DNA of 64,000 nucleotides from Acidipila rosea. GTDB lineage: Bacteria > Acidobacteriota > Terriglobia > Terriglobales > Acidobacteriaceae. This document shows positions 9,617 through 19,592 of this stretch, in pieces (position 1 is the first letter of the stretch; each line of letters opens with the position of its first letter). Both the position numbers and the translations under genes were made by a program. Location of the stretch: assembly GCF_004339725.1 (NCBI RefSeq), contig NZ_SMGK01000007.1:1-64000 (forward strand), in the 5' to 3' direction. Below the pieces are notes generated by a model that saw only the letters and a program-made list of their open reading frames with translations, did no database searches and was not told the origin of the DNA.

Positions 9617-10591
9617 ATGGACAGACAAAGCCGCATCTATGTGGCCGGCCACAGAGGTCTTGTAGGTTCGGCGATAGTGCGTAGTTTGAGGCAGCAGGGC
9701 TATGACAACCTGCTGCTTCAGACTCACGGTCAACTTGATCTTACCGACGCAGGTAGGGTAGATCGCTTCTTCGCGGAGCATGGCCCAGATTATGTATTTC
9801 TCGCGGCTGCCAAAGTTGGGGGCATCCTCGCCAACAATACCTATCCCGCGGATTTCATTCGGGAAAACCTTGCCATCCAGTCGAACGTAATCGAGAGCAG
9901 CCGTAAGGCAGGCGTGAAGAGGCTGCTCTTTCTTGGATCAAGCTGCATCTATCCAAAACTTTGCCCTCAGCCGATCAAGGAAGAATATCTCCTCACTGGG
10001 CCGCTTGAGCCAACAAATCGGCCGTATGCCTTGGCGAAGATAGCTGGCATCGAGATGTGTTGGGCCTATAACCGGCAGTATGGGACAAATTATGTTGCGG
10101 CTATGCCGACCAATCTCTACGGGCCTGGCGACAACTATGATCTCAAGAATTCCCATGTGTTGCCCGCTCTGATACGGAAAGTAGTCGAGGCGAAAGCGGC
10201 TGGAAGTAATGAATTGATTGTCTGGGGCAGTGGAACGCCGCGGCGGGAATTGCTCTACAGCGACGACATGGCAGAGGCATGTGTCTTTCTGATGAATCTC
10301 GATGATCAGAAATATGGATTGCTGCTGAAGGAAGACGAACCACCTCTTATTAATGTGGGTACCAATCAGGATGTGACAATTCGGGAGCTGGCAGAGACGG
10401 TGTGTGAAGTACTTGAGTTTGATGGGAAGCTCATTTTTGACTCAAGTAAACCTGACGGTACACCGCGCAAGCTGATGGACTCCAGCCGCATTAATGCATT
10501 GGGCTGGAAAGCTGCAACAGATCTGAGGACTGGCATACGCTTGACCTTTGAAACGGCAAAGCAGCAACTTCTCGGACATGCAACGGTGTGA
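9617..10591 (+). CDS. fcl: GDP-L-fucose synthase (GDP-4-keto-6-deoxymannose epimerase/reductase)
   Basis: A 324-residue SDR enzyme that epimerises and reduces the Gmd product to GDP-L-fucose. [16 protein letters not shown] binds [20 protein letters not shown] and [12 protein letters not shown] contain the catalytic Ser and Tyr/Lys; [12 protein letters not shown] is diagnostic. The frame is open from 9542 inside gmd, but the ATG at 9617, preceded by GAGGA at 9601-9605, places the Rossmann motif at the right distance from the N-terminus. It is cotranscribed with gmd and convergent with the lipoprotein gene ending 5 bp away. Confidence 0.96.
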   Translation: MDRQSRIYVAGHRGLVGSAIVRSLRQQGYDNLLLQTHGQLDLTDAGRVDRFFAEHGPDYVFLAAAKVGGILANNTYPADFIRENLAIQSNVIESSRKAGVKRLLFLGSSCIYPKLCPQPIKEEYLLTGPLEPTNRPYALAKIAGIEMCWAYNRQYGTNYVAAMPTNLYGPGDNYDLKNSHVLPALIRKVVEAKAAGSNELIVWGSGTPRRELLYSDDMAEACVFLMNLDDQKYGLLLKEDEPPLINVGTNQDVTIRELAETVCEVLEFDGKLIFDSSKPDGTPRKLMDSSRINALGWKAATDLRTGIRLTFETAKQQLLGHATV

Positions 10592-10596
10592 TCGCA

Positions 10597-13518
10597 TTAC
10601 GATTGAGGTACTACTAGAACGCCCTTATGATTGGCGGGCAACTGAAGTTGCGGCTCACCTCCCGCTGATGCATTTATTTGATTGTTACGAATCAATAGAT
10701 TGCTGATTTGGCCGTTGCCTGTCGTGAGTATGCTGATGAGCGGCGTGGTGTTGTTCTCGATGATCACGTCGCTTAGGTTGGCAGAGGATGCTTGGCCTCG
10801 TATGAACCCTTTTATGCCATCGGCAAAGACGTTATCGCGGATGATCTGCTGTGACGCGGCGAACCCGCTATAAGCAGGTGAAGACTGCAATGCAGAACTC
10901 AGGAATTCTCCACTGTTGTTAGCTATGTGATTGCCAATAGCTTGGATGTGCCAGCCCGGGATGATCCCTGTACCTACTTTGCCATTTTTGAATCCGAGGA
11001 AATTTTGCCCAGTCGCTGATTCCATGATGTTATTTGCATGAATGACGTCATGCGACATGTAGTAATCCTGGTCGGTCGGATCCATGCCGAAATCATTATT
11101 CACGAATAGAGCTCTTCCTTCAAAAGCACAAATGCTGACGATTGAACTTGCATCTGGCGGTACATCCCAAGGCGCATTGACCATAACATCTGGACTGCCC
11201 GGAGTGTTGGAGGTCACGATCCGGTATTGACCCGTACCTCTCCCACTTACAACCATGACAACTCCGCCGGTCCAGAAAGCCGAAGGTGTCTTGGCTGAAG
11301 CTGCGCCATTGATGATGGGCAAAGTTGGTCCCGCAAGATGAAGGCTTGTTCCGGAGACTGAAGCTACTTGACCGAAGTAGACAACCGAGTCTCCGTCAGA
11401 AGTAATGCCGTAAAAACCCGGCTCTCCAGGGCTAAATGACTGCTCGCTGGTACTCGTATTATTTGCGTAATAAAGATCGCGGACATATGGGGAGGAGTAG
11501 GCCGCAAACCAAAAACCTGGATTTGGATTGTTCCCGTATCCATTGATCATCGCATTTCCGCGAAGTGTGTAGCGATTATTCGAAATGATCATGTCCTGCG
11601 AAACGCTGCCCATGCTGATAGTTCCGTAGCGCCAGAAGAGATTGCAGTTTTCTATACGGACGTGGAAGACACTATTTTGTTCGATGATTCCAGATGGTGC
11701 GTCGATGTCGGCATTAGTAATCTCTACATTCTGTATCTGACGCAAAATGATGCCCGTTGCCGATCCATGACCGGAGTCTGTATTTGCGAGCAGAATCTTC
11801 ACATTGCGTGCAAAGACATGCGAACTGGATTCCGTCGTTGGCATGTATGCCATAAAAATGCCACTGCCAGAAGTCTTTTCAGGCGCCGCTATCGTTAGAT
11901 TCTCGACGGAAAATAGTCCCAATCCCCAACTGTTGAGTTTAGCTCCAGAGATCAATGGTTCACCTCCGGAGAAATTGAGGACAGTCTCAGCCTTTCCGGC
12001 CCCGGTAAGTAAGGTATGGTTTGGCAGTAAAAGACTCGCCCTCAGGTGATAGCTGCCACCCGGTATCTGAATGATCCCCCCATGATTTACTTTTGCCCAC
12101 GCGTTCGCTACGGCAAAGCTATCGTCGTCTGGGCTACCATCCGGATGGGGAGGCGCAACTCGGTATACTACCTGGGGCCAAACAGATGGATGCATGATAC
12201 TTATTGTCGAAATGGGCTGAGGTATGACATTAGTGAAGTCTGGCGCAGCACCTGGGCCAAAGGAGGAAAATCTCGTCCAGGCGGCAGGCCCTCCTGCGCC
12301 GTTATGAACATACAACTGATAGTCGCCTGCTGGCATGTCTGGAGGTATAGCGTAGGATTCAGCGTAGCTGGCCGTCGCTGCATTCTGGGCGAAGCCGGGG
12401 TCTGCATTTATTGTTTCGACCACTACGCCATTGCTTACTAACGCAATCTGCGGGAGTTGATTACTTCCCAGAATCGAGAGCGAGTTGCCGAATATACGTA
12501 GCCAACCGCTAGGTGATGCCGTACGCCCCTGGTCCCCTTGAATGAACCAGACGTCAGGGCGGTTAACCAGGTAAGTTGCGCTCGTAATACTTCCACCGTG
12601 AGTCTTTAGCCGATAGGCAAAGACCCCATTTTCGTCCGTAGCGGGAATTACAAACTTAATCGAGGAAGCGCTGACTTGCAGTGGGCTGACTGAAGTCCAG
12701 TCAGAAGGCTCAGGAGGTATGGATAATGTGGGGTCACCCGGATTGTCGTCTGGCAAGCGAGCAACTTCAACAGTTGCATCAGGTGAGATATTGGCCCCAC
12801 TTACCAGTACTGTTTCATTTGGCTTAACCGGCTGAGAAGCCCAGAATGCCAGCGCAGCATTCCCTTGAACGTTAAATACTTCGTTCGATGTCGCAATGCC
12901 TTCAGGTGTTGTGACTGTAATGGACCCGGTAGTGCCTTCGGCTGGTATCTGCGCCAGAATCTGACCATCGTTGACAACCGAGAAGGCAAGTTGGACTCGA
13001 TTTAAGGCGACGACCTTAGCCTTGTTAAATCCAGTTCCCGTAATTTCTACAACTGTTCCGCCAGGGCCGCTAGTGGGAGCGACTGCAGTGATTGCAGGCG
13101 GGGGCGGATTCACCTTGAGCGACGTTTTAGTTGTGCTCTGACCTTGGGTTGCGTAGACAGAAATTGGCCCTGTGGTCGCATGTTTACTAATGATGAAACT
13201 AAGTCGTGTGGGACCACTGAGAGTGAAATCCACTGGAATGCCATTGACTGTAACGCCGTCGACATATTGAAGATTCAGGCCAGTAAGATGAACCACCATT
13301 CCCGGCGATGCGCTTGCTGGGCTGAAGGTGCTTATATAGGGTGCCCCACTCGAGGCTATGCCACTCGTCTTGAACTGTCGGGGGCCGCCGCAAGCCAACA
13401 GGCTCATAAAGGGAATCGTTAAAGCAAAGTATGTAGACAGTCCAGGTATGGACAGGCTAGCTAGCTTGGAAACTATGTGAACGCAAAAGCCTGGAAGTAT
13501 GTCTGAGTTGCGCGGCAT
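10597..13518 (-). CDS. Lipoprotein with IPT/TIG domains and a right-handed beta-helix
   Basis: A protein of about 973 residues. The ATG at 13518 gives a hydrophobic leader ending in the lipobox-like SLLACGG, so it is probably a lipoprotein. Immunoglobulin-like IPT/TIG domains follow (ISTFSPASASPGMVVHLTG and ITAVAPTSGPGGTVVEITG). The C-terminal half is a pectate-lyase-like beta-helix starting near GGIIQIPGGSYHLRASLLL, with many Asn-rich rungs. The frame is open further upstream to a TTG at 13653, but that start lies inside a hairpin and has no leader sense. It follows the Wza-like gene, so it may bind or modify exopolysaccharide at the surface. Catalytic activity cannot be assigned. Confidence 0.75.
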   Translation of the reverse strand: MPRNSDILPGFCVHIVSKLASLSIPGLSTYFALTIPFMSLLACGGPRQFKTSGIASSGAPYISTFSPASASPGMVVHLTGLNLQYVDGVTVNGIPVDFTLSGPTRLSFIISKHATTGPISVYATQGQSTTKTSLKVNPPPPAITAVAPTSGPGGTVVEITGTGFNKAKVVALNRVQLAFSVVNDGQILAQIPAEGTTGSITVTTPEGIATSNEVFNVQGNAALAFWASQPVKPNETVLVSGANISPDATVEVARLPDDNPGDPTLSIPPEPSDWTSVSPLQVSASSIKFVIPATDENGVFAYRLKTHGGSITSATYLVNRPDVWFIQGDQGRTASPSGWLRIFGNSLSILGSNQLPQIALVSNGVVVETINADPGFAQNAATASYAESYAIPPDMPAGDYQLYVHNGAGGPAAWTRFSSFGPGAAPDFTNVIPQPISTISIMHPSVWPQVVYRVAPPHPDGSPDDDSFAVANAWAKVNHGGIIQIPGGSYHLRASLLLPNHTLLTGAGKAETVLNFSGGEPLISGAKLNSWGLGLFSVENLTIAAPEKTSGSGIFMAYMPTTESSSHVFARNVKILLANTDSGHGSATGIILRQIQNVEITNADIDAPSGIIEQNSVFHVRIENCNLFWRYGTISMGSVSQDMIISNNRYTLRGNAMINGYGNNPNPGFWFAAYSSPYVRDLYYANNTSTSEQSFSPGEPGFYGITSDGDSVVYFGQVASVSGTSLHLAGPTLPIINGAASAKTPSAFWTGGVVMVVSGRGTGQYRIVTSNTPGSPDVMVNAPWDVPPDASSIVSICAFEGRALFVNNDFGMDPTDQDYYMSHDVIHANNIMESATGQNFLGFKNGKVGTGIIPGWHIQAIGNHIANNSGEFLSSALQSSPAYSGFAASQQIIRDNVFADGIKGFIRGQASSANLSDVIIENNTTPLISILTTGNGQISNLLIRNNQINASAGGEPQLQLPANHKGVLVVPQS

Positions 13519-13642
13519 CTCGGCTTGCCACGGCTCCCAGATGGAGTATCGTGGGCCTCCACCGTACGCGTGGGGCAAAAGAGGTGCCGGACGAAGCAGA
13601 GATGAGTTAGAGCTTGCTAAGACGGGGTTGTGTAGGGGGAAA

Positions 13643-13662
13643 CGGCCGTCCAAGGACGGCCG
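13643..13662. terminator. Perfect inverted repeat after the Wza-like gene
   Basis: CGGCCGTCC-AA-GGACGGCCG is a GC-rich perfect inverted repeat starting 21 bases past the Wza-like stop codon. It has no clear U-tract on the minus strand. It may be a transcript-stabilising or attenuating hairpin between the export gene and the downstream lipoprotein gene rather than a full terminator. Confidence 0.45.
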
Positions 13663-13682
13663 CTGGTGAAACCGGAGTCATT

Positions 13683-14654
13683 TTACTGATAGATGTAGAG
13701 AAGGGGCGCTACAGTATTAATTGCTATGATGCGTATTGCCTGTGTTGTCTGTTTCCAAGCGCTGTTCGGGACATACACGATATCGTTAGGCTGAAGTATG
13801 ATGTCCTGCTGTTTCCCCTGAGTTACCTTGTTTGAATCTACTTTGATTACGGTGATTGTGCCATCCGGCATCTTTCGAATAACTCTGGTCTTGTTTTCGG
13901 CCGCTGTATCCCTGTAGCCGGAAGCCAGTGAGCAGAGACGAAGGGCCGTCATGCTCCCGCCATCGAGTGATGCATATCCGCCAGGATGGCTTAGTTGTCC
14001 GAGAGCGTAATAGATGAAGGCCTTTCGCACAATTACGGTATCTCCAGGATAAACCTTGAACGAAGACAATTGTGTGCGGTCGTCGGCAAGATCCAGTCCC
14101 AAGCGCAATGTCTTTTCCTTGCCGAGTGGAGTGCGAATAGTAGCAATATCACCACCGTCTTGTGACAAACCTCCAGCCATACCGATTAGTTGCGGCAAAG
14201 TTACAGCGTGAGTAAGGGGAACAGGGCCAGGCGTTTTAACTCCACCGAGTATTGTCACGAGCTGGGACTGCGATTCCTGCAGATAAACAAGTACCTGAGG
14301 GTCATAAAGTATTTCTTTTGCCAACAGGGCCTTCCGTATTGTCAGTTGAACATCTGCAACCGTCATATTGCCGATGTGGACAATTCCCAGCAGTGGAAGG
14401 CTTGCATCTCCGCCCTCACTTAAGCGTGTGGAGATGTTGTAGCTGGGCAGGTTAAGCACTGAGATGGTAACCAGATCACCAGGGTGCACAATGGCATCGG
14501 GAGCAGACTGCATGGTTGCCATAGTCGCTGCCCCGGTTTGAGCTGAGGAGCTTCCTGATCCACCCGCTTGAGAAGGAGCCTGCATCTGCGCCACAGAAGT
14601 GCAGGTATAGAGAGCTGCAAAGCTGAGTAGTAAGTATAGTTTACGCATCTGCAT
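13683..14654 (-). CDS. Polysaccharide export outer-membrane protein (Wza-like)
   Basis: About 323 residues. The signal peptide MRKLYLLLSFAALYTCTSVAQ leads to the Poly_export domain (APDAIVHPGDLVTISVLNLP, then GDASLPLLGIVHIGNMTV near residue 110) and SLBB-type repeats (VTILGGVKTPGPVPL and AFIYYALGQLSHPGGYASL). Members form or gate the outer-membrane channel for capsule export. The ATG at 14654 or 14648 overlaps the end of the kinase gene, showing coupling to its usual inner-membrane partner. There is no lipobox, unlike E. coli Wza. The C-terminus carries a hydrophobic stretch (IRIIAINTVAPLLYIYQ). Confidence 0.9.
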   Translation of the reverse strand: MQMRKLYLLLSFAALYTCTSVAQMQAPSQAGGSGSSSAQTGAATMATMQSAPDAIVHPGDLVTISVLNLPSYNISTRLSEGGDASLPLLGIVHIGNMTVADVQLTIRKALLAKEILYDPQVLVYLQESQSQLVTILGGVKTPGPVPLTHAVTLPQLIGMAGGLSQDGGDIATIRTPLGKEKTLRLGLDLADDRTQLSSFKVYPGDTVIVRKAFIYYALGQLSHPGGYASLDGGSMTALRLCSLASGYRDTAAENKTRVIRKMPDGTITVIKVDSNKVTQGKQQDIILQPNDIVYVPNSAWKQTTQAIRIIAINTVAPLLYIYQ

Positions 14655-16959
14655 CCGTTTTGACGTAATAGTTGTCGTAGGAAGAATAGCCGTAATATTC
14701 GTGATATTCCTCGCGTCCCTGTGCAATGTCGTTAACCACAACTCCCAGAAATCGGGCATGATTATTAGAAAATGTAGTGGCCGCCCGTGAAAGAGCCTGA
14801 CGAGTGGTTTTAGAAAAGCGCACTACAAGAAGGGATGCATCTGCGAGGTGGGCAACGATAGCAGCATCGCTGACAGCAAGCAATGGCGGCGTATCGAGCA
14901 CCACATAATCATATTTCTCCCGCCACTCGTCCATTAGCTCGCGCATACGCATCGAGGCGAGCAACTCGGGTGCATTCAAGGATGCCTGTCCGGCCGTTAG
15001 CACTGAGAGGCCAGGCAGCTCTTCCGAGATAGGTTGCACCAGCGTGTTTGTGTCTGCACCCAATAAGGCACTTGCTAGCCCTCCGTTATTAGGCAGGTCA
15101 AGATAGCGTTCAAGCGAAGGCCTGCGCAGATCGGTTTCGGCTAATAGGACCCGCGCTCCGCGCTTCGCCAGGGTAATGGCGAAGTTGATTGAGACCACGC
15201 TCTTACCTTCGCCGGGAAGTGAGCTTGTAATCATAATGACCTTTGGAGGATGGTCGACAGAGGAAAGTAATATCGCTGTGCGCAATGTTGTAAACGCTTC
15301 AGCCTGGATAGAGCCCGGGACCTTTAGAGAGATGCTGGCGGGCTGAACGATCTCATTCTTATGGTCACGGTTGCGCACATTATCGAGGTTAGGAACGACC
15401 GCAAGAATCTTCGCACCTACGATGTGCTCGGCCTCATCGATTGTGCGAAGCGTCCGGTCAAGATGTTCCAGAGTAAATGCCGTAAATATGCCGAAAAACA
15501 TTCCAGCAAAGACTCCGAGAGCCATATTAATCTTAGGATTCGGCACGACCGGCGTTACAGGCGGCCGCGCAGGATCTATGACGCTGACATTGGTTGAGCG
15601 GAGACCTGCAAGGACGCCGGCTTCACGAAGCTTTGAGTCCAGATCGGTGTAGAGGGTGTTGCTGGCCTCAGCATCACGCTTGGCAAATCCATATTGCAGA
15701 ACAATGTCGTTAAGCGCAGTCACCTGCTTGCGCTGCGCTTCAAATGCATTGCGTATTTGGTTTTCCGTCCGCTGGGATGTTGCATACTCGGCTTGGAGCC
15801 GCTGCATTACTTGCTGCGACTGCTCCGCGATTAACTTGTCTGATTCCGCGAGCTCACGTTGCAACTCCTGTACGTGCGGATAGCCCCGCCCGTAGGTTGC
15901 CGCTGCCTGCGCGATTTGCAATTGAAGTCCAGCCTTGTGGCCTTCGAGTTGCTGCAGGATACTACCCTCGCCGCTATTGATGGAGCCCTGATGAGCCTGA
16001 GCGGCACCATCACTGCTAGACGAGGTAGTAGCTGCCTGCTGGCTTCCTTGGCCGCCACTTTCAGCTTCCATGCCAGACGAGGCTGGCGTACCGGTGGAAG
16101 CTGCTAACCCAGCATCCATTTGGTCGGCTACAGTAATATTGCCCCGTCTCGCCGTCTCCAGAATAGCCTGATGCGCGATGCGATTGGATTGAGCGAGTAA
16201 CAGTTCGTTATTGAGCTGTTCGAGACGGGCGAGTTCGATATTGCCGCGGTCTGTTTCACTGAAGAAGCCGGCCTTGTGCTGCAGTTTGGCAAGTGTCTGA
16301 TCCGAGTCATTGATTTGATCTTTAAGTCCCTGGATCTGCTGACCAAGCCACTGAGACGCCTGCTGAGTTGCTTCATATTTGCGTTCAAAGTTGTTGGATA
16401 TGAATTCCTGAACTGATGTATTGACGATCTCAGTCGCGAGACGGCGATTCGGATCCATATAGCTGACATCAACAATGCGGGATCCAGCCAGAGGCTTGAC
16501 TTTCAGTCGCGAGTGAAATGTTCCAAGCATGATGACTCGGAGCTGATCATCTGTTGCGGGATCAATCTTTGGATCGTAAAGCTTCCCAAGGAGATGAGGT
16601 GCGAGGTGCATTTTCTTGATGACGCGTAGGCCCAGCGTATCGCTGGTCAGAATCTGCAGCTGGGACTTCAGCGTGATGTTATAGTCCATCGAGTCGCCGC
16701 CCATCTGACTGCCAGCTTCATCGCCGAGATTAAGTGAGTCTGTGCTCTGCTTATCGATCATGATGCTGGAGATGGCCTGATATTGCTTAGGAGTACGCAG
16801 GGTGGTGATGGCTGCAGCCGCGATGAAGAGGCAGAGAGCCCCGATAATGATCCACTTGCGTCTGCGGATGACCCGTAGAAACGAGTTTAAGGAAAACTCA
16901 CCCGAAGTCTGCGCCGCGCGGGAGGTGCCAATATTTCTAATCTTAGCTGTATCTTGCAT
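14641..16959 (-). CDS. Polysaccharide co-polymerase / BY-type tyrosine autokinase (Wzc-like)
   Basis: A 772-residue protein controlling chain length and export of surface polysaccharide. A first membrane segment (about residues 35-55) precedes a Wzz domain and a long periplasmic coiled coil with a Gln/Ser-rich insert. A second membrane segment (about 475-495) leads to the cytoplasmic kinase: Walker A SSLPGEGKSVVS (Lys586), Walker A' LLAETDLRRPSL, and Walker B DYVVLDTPPLL. The tail EYHEYYGYSSYDNYY is the tyrosine cluster that is autophosphorylated. Length and order match fused Wzc proteins of Gram-negative bacteria. It is the first gene of kinase-export-lipoprotein. Confidence 0.95.
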   Translation of the reverse strand: MQDTAKIRNIGTSRAAQTSGEFSLNSFLRVIRRRKWIIIGALCLFIAAAAITTLRTPKQYQAISSIMIDKQSTDSLNLGDEAGSQMGGDSMDYNITLKSQLQILTSDTLGLRVIKKMHLAPHLLGKLYDPKIDPATDDQLRVIMLGTFHSRLKVKPLAGSRIVDVSYMDPNRRLATEIVNTSVQEFISNNFERKYEATQQASQWLGQQIQGLKDQINDSDQTLAKLQHKAGFFSETDRGNIELARLEQLNNELLLAQSNRIAHQAILETARRGNITVADQMDAGLAASTGTPASSGMEAESGGQGSQQAATTSSSSDGAAQAHQGSINSGEGSILQQLEGHKAGLQLQIAQAAATYGRGYPHVQELQRELAESDKLIAEQSQQVMQRLQAEYATSQRTENQIRNAFEAQRKQVTALNDIVLQYGFAKRDAEASNTLYTDLDSKLREAGVLAGLRSTNVSVIDPARPPVTPVVPNPKINMALGVFAGMFFGIFTAFTLEHLDRTLRTIDEAEHIVGAKILAVVPNLDNVRNRDHKNEIVQPASISLKVPGSIQAEAFTTLRTAILLSSVDHPPKVIMITSSLPGEGKSVVSINFAITLAKRGARVLLAETDLRRPSLERYLDLPNNGGLASALLGADTNTLVQPISEELPGLSVLTAGQASLNAPELLASMRMRELMDEWREKYDYVVLDTPPLLAVSDAAIVAHLADASLLVVRFSKTTRQALSRAATTFSNNHARFLGVVVNDIAQGREEYHEYYGYSSYDNYYVKTDADA

Positions 16960-17289
16960 ATATCAGATGAATTTTCTCTCGTTGTGCGCGTGAGCAATCG
17001 CTAAGTCCGTCAGGCAGAATTTGAGTATCTTTGCTTGCACCTGAATCTCGTGACTAGACAATTCATTGCCGATTAATACGGTTAAATCCCTGTCTGAGGA
17101 AAGGAGTAGTGTGATAATTTGCCTTGCAGGCCCTAGTCTGATTTGGATGATTATGTACGTGTTAGATATCCCATGGTAACATGGCATCCGCTGAATATCG
17201 CAAACTTAAGTCATGCCATTCTTGCATAATATTCGTTTACGCGAGTTACCCTGCTATGGCAGACTAGGAGAATCTCAATCGCGGTAATT
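16960..17289. other. 330-bp non-coding region upstream of the kinase gene
   Basis: No credible gene is seen. Three copies of an ATGGCA-type element occur: ATGGCAT at 17181-17187, its inverse ATGCCAT at 17213-17219, and ATGGCA at 17256-17261. CCATG-GTAA-CATGG at 17171-17184 forms a small palindrome overlapping the first. These could be regulator sites for the kinase-export operon, or chance. I could not identify a convincing -35/-10 pair. Confidence 0.35.
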
Positions 17290-18387
17290 CTATGAAACTT
17301 TTGCATATAATTTAATAAAAGCCTGAAGACTATGCGGCATGCTAAATGACTCCTTGATGGCTGCAGCGTCTGAAATCGAAACATCCCGACGCTGTCGTTG
17401 AGGAATGTTTCGTATTTTGATGATTCCTTCGTAGATTTCTTTTGGACTTGTGCCAGTCCAGGAAATTCCTTGGCAGTATTGCCGAAAGTCTTGGAGGCCA
17501 GGAGCAGCTGACATAAGTGTAGTCGTCGCTGAGCCAAGGGCTTCAATGCCAGCTATTGGGATCCCCTCATAAAGCGATGGCATAAGAAAGCAGTCCGCCG
17601 CCCAAAGAAATTTTCGTACCTCGCTTTGCTGTCCAGAGAAGACCACCTTTTCCGTGAGCCTGTTTCGGCTGACAAATTCGCGCTCGGCTGATTCCTGTAA
17701 GCCGCGGCCGACGTGAAAGTAACGAAAGTTCAGATCGGATGGCAACATGGCCAATGCTGCAAGAATGCCCATGTGATTCTTGGCTGGGGCGCAATTTGAG
17801 ACGCTGACCAGAACAAATTGATCGTCGATAACGCCGATTTCTTGTCTCGCCGCTAGCCTCTGCGCGTCAGATGGGGGGACGAAATGGGCAGAGTCGTACC
17901 AGTTGGGCACGTATACAGTTTCATTGCGGAAATGCTCACGCTCGTGCTGTTGGACAGACCTGCTCACCGACGTTGATACGACTCCCATACGAGCCATTAG
18001 CTTGCGCTGTAATGTTCTCCTGCGGCGCAAGCCGCCGGAGAATGGGAATGCATTATGAATCGTGCGAACGATGCGAGGAATTCCTGCGGCCTTGGCAGTC
18101 AGGGCAAAATAGGGAAAAGCGCGTTCTGCATGAATATGAACCGCGTCATAACCCTCACGTCTCAGAAATCCCGCCAGTTCAAAGAAAAATCCAGGAGATT
18201 TCCTGAAGGGAAGATGATGGACTCTCCACCCAGCTTGCTGTAACGTCGGCGCGTATTCTCCTGTTGTGATCCCCGTCGAGAGTATCTCAGCGGTCACCCC
18301 ATACTTTGGCCATTCGCGAGCGCTAAGCATCAGCATCACTTCCGCGCCCGAGGGGCGCAGCTCATTCAGGATATGAAGAACCTTCAG
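17290..18387 (-). CDS. Glycosyltransferase family 4, probable CTG start
   Basis: A GT-B enzyme of about 365 residues. LVSVSNCAPAKNHMGILAAL starts the C-terminal domain and CFLMPSLYEGIPIAGIEALG carries the donor-binding Glu motif. The first ATG/GTG in frame is at 18339, but codons before it encode KVLHILNELRPSGAEV, the classic first strand and acceptor loop of GT4 enzymes. No ATG, GTG or TTG precedes that; CTG at 18387 does, with AGGAGG six bases upstream and the upstream gene's TGA overlapping it (CTGA). I therefore place the start at this CTG. It probably builds the exopolysaccharide repeat unit. Confidence 0.85.
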   Translation of the reverse strand: MKVLHILNELRPSGAEVMLMLSAREWPKYGVTAEILSTGITTGEYAPTLQQAGWRVHHLPFRKSPGFFFELAGFLRREGYDAVHIHAERAFPYFALTAKAAGIPRIVRTIHNAFPFSGGLRRRRTLQRKLMARMGVVSTSVSRSVQQHEREHFRNETVYVPNWYDSAHFVPPSDAQRLAARQEIGVIDDQFVLVSVSNCAPAKNHMGILAALAMLPSDLNFRYFHVGRGLQESAEREFVSRNRLTEKVVFSGQQSEVRKFLWAADCFLMPSLYEGIPIAGIEALGSATTTLMSAAPGLQDFRQYCQGISWTGTSPKEIYEGIIKIRNIPQRQRRDVSISDAAAIKESFSMPHSLQAFIKLYAKVS

Positions 18388-19592
18388 CGGTGGCCTCCTC
18401 GCATCCGTTCATACGATCGTTCGTACCCGTCCGCAACTAAAGCCATGGTGAGGCGCTGTTTCGCGAGCTGAATCGCTTTGGTATTGTAGGCATGTCGCTG
18501 TTCTGGCGATTTAGCAAGGTCGGTCATATGCTTGGCCAACTCGTTGGGCTGTCGCATATCTGTGAGAATTCCAGCCTCGCCCTCGCCGAGCAGGTATTTC
18601 ATTCCAGCCGTGTTCTTATCCGCAATTACGGGAAATCCCATGCACATTGCCTCGGCGACCGCCATGCAGAGCGCTTCTTCGAGGGCTGGATGTACAAAGA
18701 CATCCACATCGTCCTCCAGTCGCTGAGCAAGCTGATCGTAGGGCACCATGCCGATGAATTCAACACCGCCCGTGAGTCCGTGCTCTTTTGCCCATTTATG
18801 ACCGGGCTCGCCCACCGCGTGCCCAGCACCAAAGAGCAGAAGGCGTGTCTCTGGATTCTCGCGGTGCACCTTGGCGAAGGCCGTCAGTGCGGATGGGCCA
18901 TTCTTGCGCCCGGCCCATCCTACAAGGACACATGCAAACGTTACGGGACGGTCGGGCCTGGTTTTTCCCAGCCGCCGTTGAGCGCGCTCAAAGAAGCTCT
19001 TTGGCATGCCATTGGGTACACTCTCGATTGAGCCGGAGAAGCCCATCTTCTGCCGCCAGTGATCCACTACCTCATCTGAAACGGCCGTCATAAACTTCGC
19101 CTTCTTCGCGACCCGGAGCGCCATCAGTGTCCGGAGCAGGCGGTAGGGATGCTTATCAAACTCCAGCACGCTGAAGGGCGCGTCGTGTGCTGTTACCAGA
19201 GTCGGCAATCCAGTCGCTAGAGCCCCTAGCGCAAATTCGTATGTCCAGTGAGCATGAACGAAGTCAGGCTGATCCTGCCTGATAAAGCTTTCGATGGCAG
19301 AGCGCTCGACTCTGAAGAAATCTACAGCTCGCCAGCCCGAGGGGCGATATGGTCCTACGTACATCTTTAATTGTGGGCCAGTGAGAACGACAGGCTTTGT
19401 GAGCTTAGCGTCGAGGGTGTAAACAGAGACCTGATGACCGCGGCTTAAGAACTCATTCACCAGATGAATGACTGGAGTACCACCCAGGCCTTTGGGCAGT
19501 GTGGCAGGGTCACTCCCCCTTAAATCAAAATGATCGAGGAAGGGGCGCACATCGCATGGGCCAGCGATTCCTATGCGTCCAAATTTGCTCAC
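18384..19592 (-). CDS. Glycosyltransferase family 4
   Basis: About 402 residues, GT-B fold. The N-terminal half has GGTPVIHLVNEFLSRGHQVSVYTLD and DFVHAHWTYEFALGAL; the C-terminal half has VGWAGRKNGPSALTAFAKV and the donor-site motif HPALEEALCMAVAEAMCMG. The GTG at 19592 is preferred because AGGGGG lies just upstream and residues after it (SKFGRIGIAGPCDVRPF) look like a true N-terminus; the frame extends further only to a TTG at 19649. It overlaps the next glycosyltransferase by 4 bp, so the two are translationally coupled. Sugar specificity is unknown. Confidence 0.87.
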   Translation of the reverse strand: MSKFGRIGIAGPCDVRPFLDHFDLRGSDPATLPKGLGGTPVIHLVNEFLSRGHQVSVYTLDAKLTKPVVLTGPQLKMYVGPYRPSGWRAVDFFRVERSAIESFIRQDQPDFVHAHWTYEFALGALATGLPTLVTAHDAPFSVLEFDKHPYRLLRTLMALRVAKKAKFMTAVSDEVVDHWRQKMGFSGSIESVPNGMPKSFFERAQRRLGKTRPDRPVTFACVLVGWAGRKNGPSALTAFAKVHRENPETRLLLFGAGHAVGEPGHKWAKEHGLTGGVEFIGMVPYDQLAQRLEDDVDVFVHPALEEALCMAVAEAMCMGFPVIADKNTAGMKYLLGEGEAGILTDMRQPNELAKHMTDLAKSPEQRHAYNTKAIQLAKQRLTMALVADGYERSYERMRGGHR

